Below are positions 32,574-32,854 of a DNA stretch of 32,854 bases, in pieces. A program made the translations under genes and the position numbers. The DNA is from Bacteroidaceae bacterium (GTDB lineage Bacteria; Bacteroidota; Bacteroidia; Bacteroidales; Bacteroidaceae). The stretch spans positions 1 through 32,854 of the forward strand of contig JAGBFX010000047.1 in NCBI GenBank assembly GCA_017936265.1, in the 5' to 3' direction. Numbering within the stretch: the first letter of the stretch is position 1; every line of letters starts with the position of its first letter. The notes under the pieces are model-generated. The model did not search any database, had not been told where the DNA came from, and was given only the letters and a program-made list of their open reading frames with translations.

Positions 32574-32854
32574 CTATATATATTAGGCTCAACGTAAAAA
32601 GTTGAGGGATACTTCTTGTGATGACATAGAAATGGGGATAGACATCAGTATTGTGTTCTTCAATACGACTTACCCTTGACCTGTTGTTGTATATTCTTTT
32701 TGTTGTCGTTCTGTCATGTCCTTTTGGCGCCCAAAAGGACCAAAAGGCCCGGCACAAAGTTCACAAGTCGAATAAAACTTTGCTCACGAGTTGCAAGCAA
32801 CATCCCTCGGTCGTTTTATTCTTGCCGTTGTTGTCTTAACGCAGCAAATAAGGG
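32574..32854. other. Right-edge stretch without a supported gene
   Basis: The stretch has small overlapping frames on both strands without signal, family or ribosome-site support. The only structure is an inverted repeat GTCCTTTTGG-CGC-CCAAAAGGAC (32719-32741), next to CCAAAAGGCC (32741-32750). The surrounding sequence has the feel of a dispersed intergenic element, but its boundaries are not visible here. Confidence 0.4.

Noticed and set aside
32569-32839. Two overlapping 62-codon frames at the right edge
   Set aside because: They lie on opposite strands over the palindrome and inverted repeat, with no family or start-site support.

Overview
The window looks like a chromosomal segment of a gut- or oral-type Bacteroidales bacterium. 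The evidence is a SusC/SusD outer-membrane import pair with companion lipoproteins, two very large secreted proteins ending in type IX secretion (T9SS) type A sorting tails, AT-rich leaders with TAnnTTTG -7 promoter boxes, and short dispersed repeats of the kind common in Bacteroidetes intergenic DNA. Genus cannot be decided from the sequence alone. No rRNA, tRNA, CRISPR array, integrase or transposase was recognised.

Layout. (1) 1-2.4 kb: a possible gene remnant at the left edge, a UPF0158-type protein on the plus strand, and a tightly overlapping minus-strand cassette DUF3791-DUF3990-DUF3791 that resembles a toxin-antitoxin-like module with an ADP-ribosyltransferase-type centre. (2) 2.4-11 kb, minus strand: two tandem paralogous secreted Asp-box (BNR/sortilin-like) proteins with PKD and T9SS sorting domains, the second followed 10 bp later by a TonB-dependent receptor with haem-receptor-like FRAP/NPxL boxes. 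(3) 11.3-14.2 kb, plus strand: a four-module fusion (CoA-disulfide-reductase-like flavoprotein, rhodanese, TusA, DsrE2) and a MarR regulator 10 bp downstream. (4) 14.4-20.8 kb: amino-acid and peptide catabolism, with L-serine dehydratase and a secreted S9 dipeptidyl-peptidase-like enzyme on plus, converging on an alanine dehydrogenase-tryptophanase operon on minus. (5) 21.1-31.8 kb, minus strand: a TlpA-type thiol oxidoreductase, a 681-residue protein made of four related repeats, then SusC, SusD, a DUF4843 lipoprotein and a PKD-like lipoprotein. (6) 31.9-32.5 kb, plus strand: a thioredoxin lipoprotein with a Cys/His heptad-repeat spacer, closed by a 44-bp perfect palindrome. The last 280 bases hold no gene I can support.

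How it may work together (inference). The SusC-SusD-two-lipoprotein order matches, from memory, the Bacteroides thetaiotaomicron BT2264-2261 complex that was crystallised with peptides. No glycoside hydrolase lies beside it, while a secreted S9 peptidase, serine dehydratase, tryptophanase and alanine dehydrogenase do. The central window therefore reads as peptide uptake and amino-acid fermentation rather than a polysaccharide utilisation locus. A second theme is thiol/sulfur chemistry: the CoADR-rhodanese-TusA-DsrE2 fusion and the divergent TlpA/thioredoxin pair. The best candidates for something undescribed are the Cys/His heptad thioredoxin lipoprotein, the T9SS-sorted Asp-box pair linked to a TonB receptor, the four-repeat secreted protein, and the DUF3791-DUF3990-DUF3791 sandwich.
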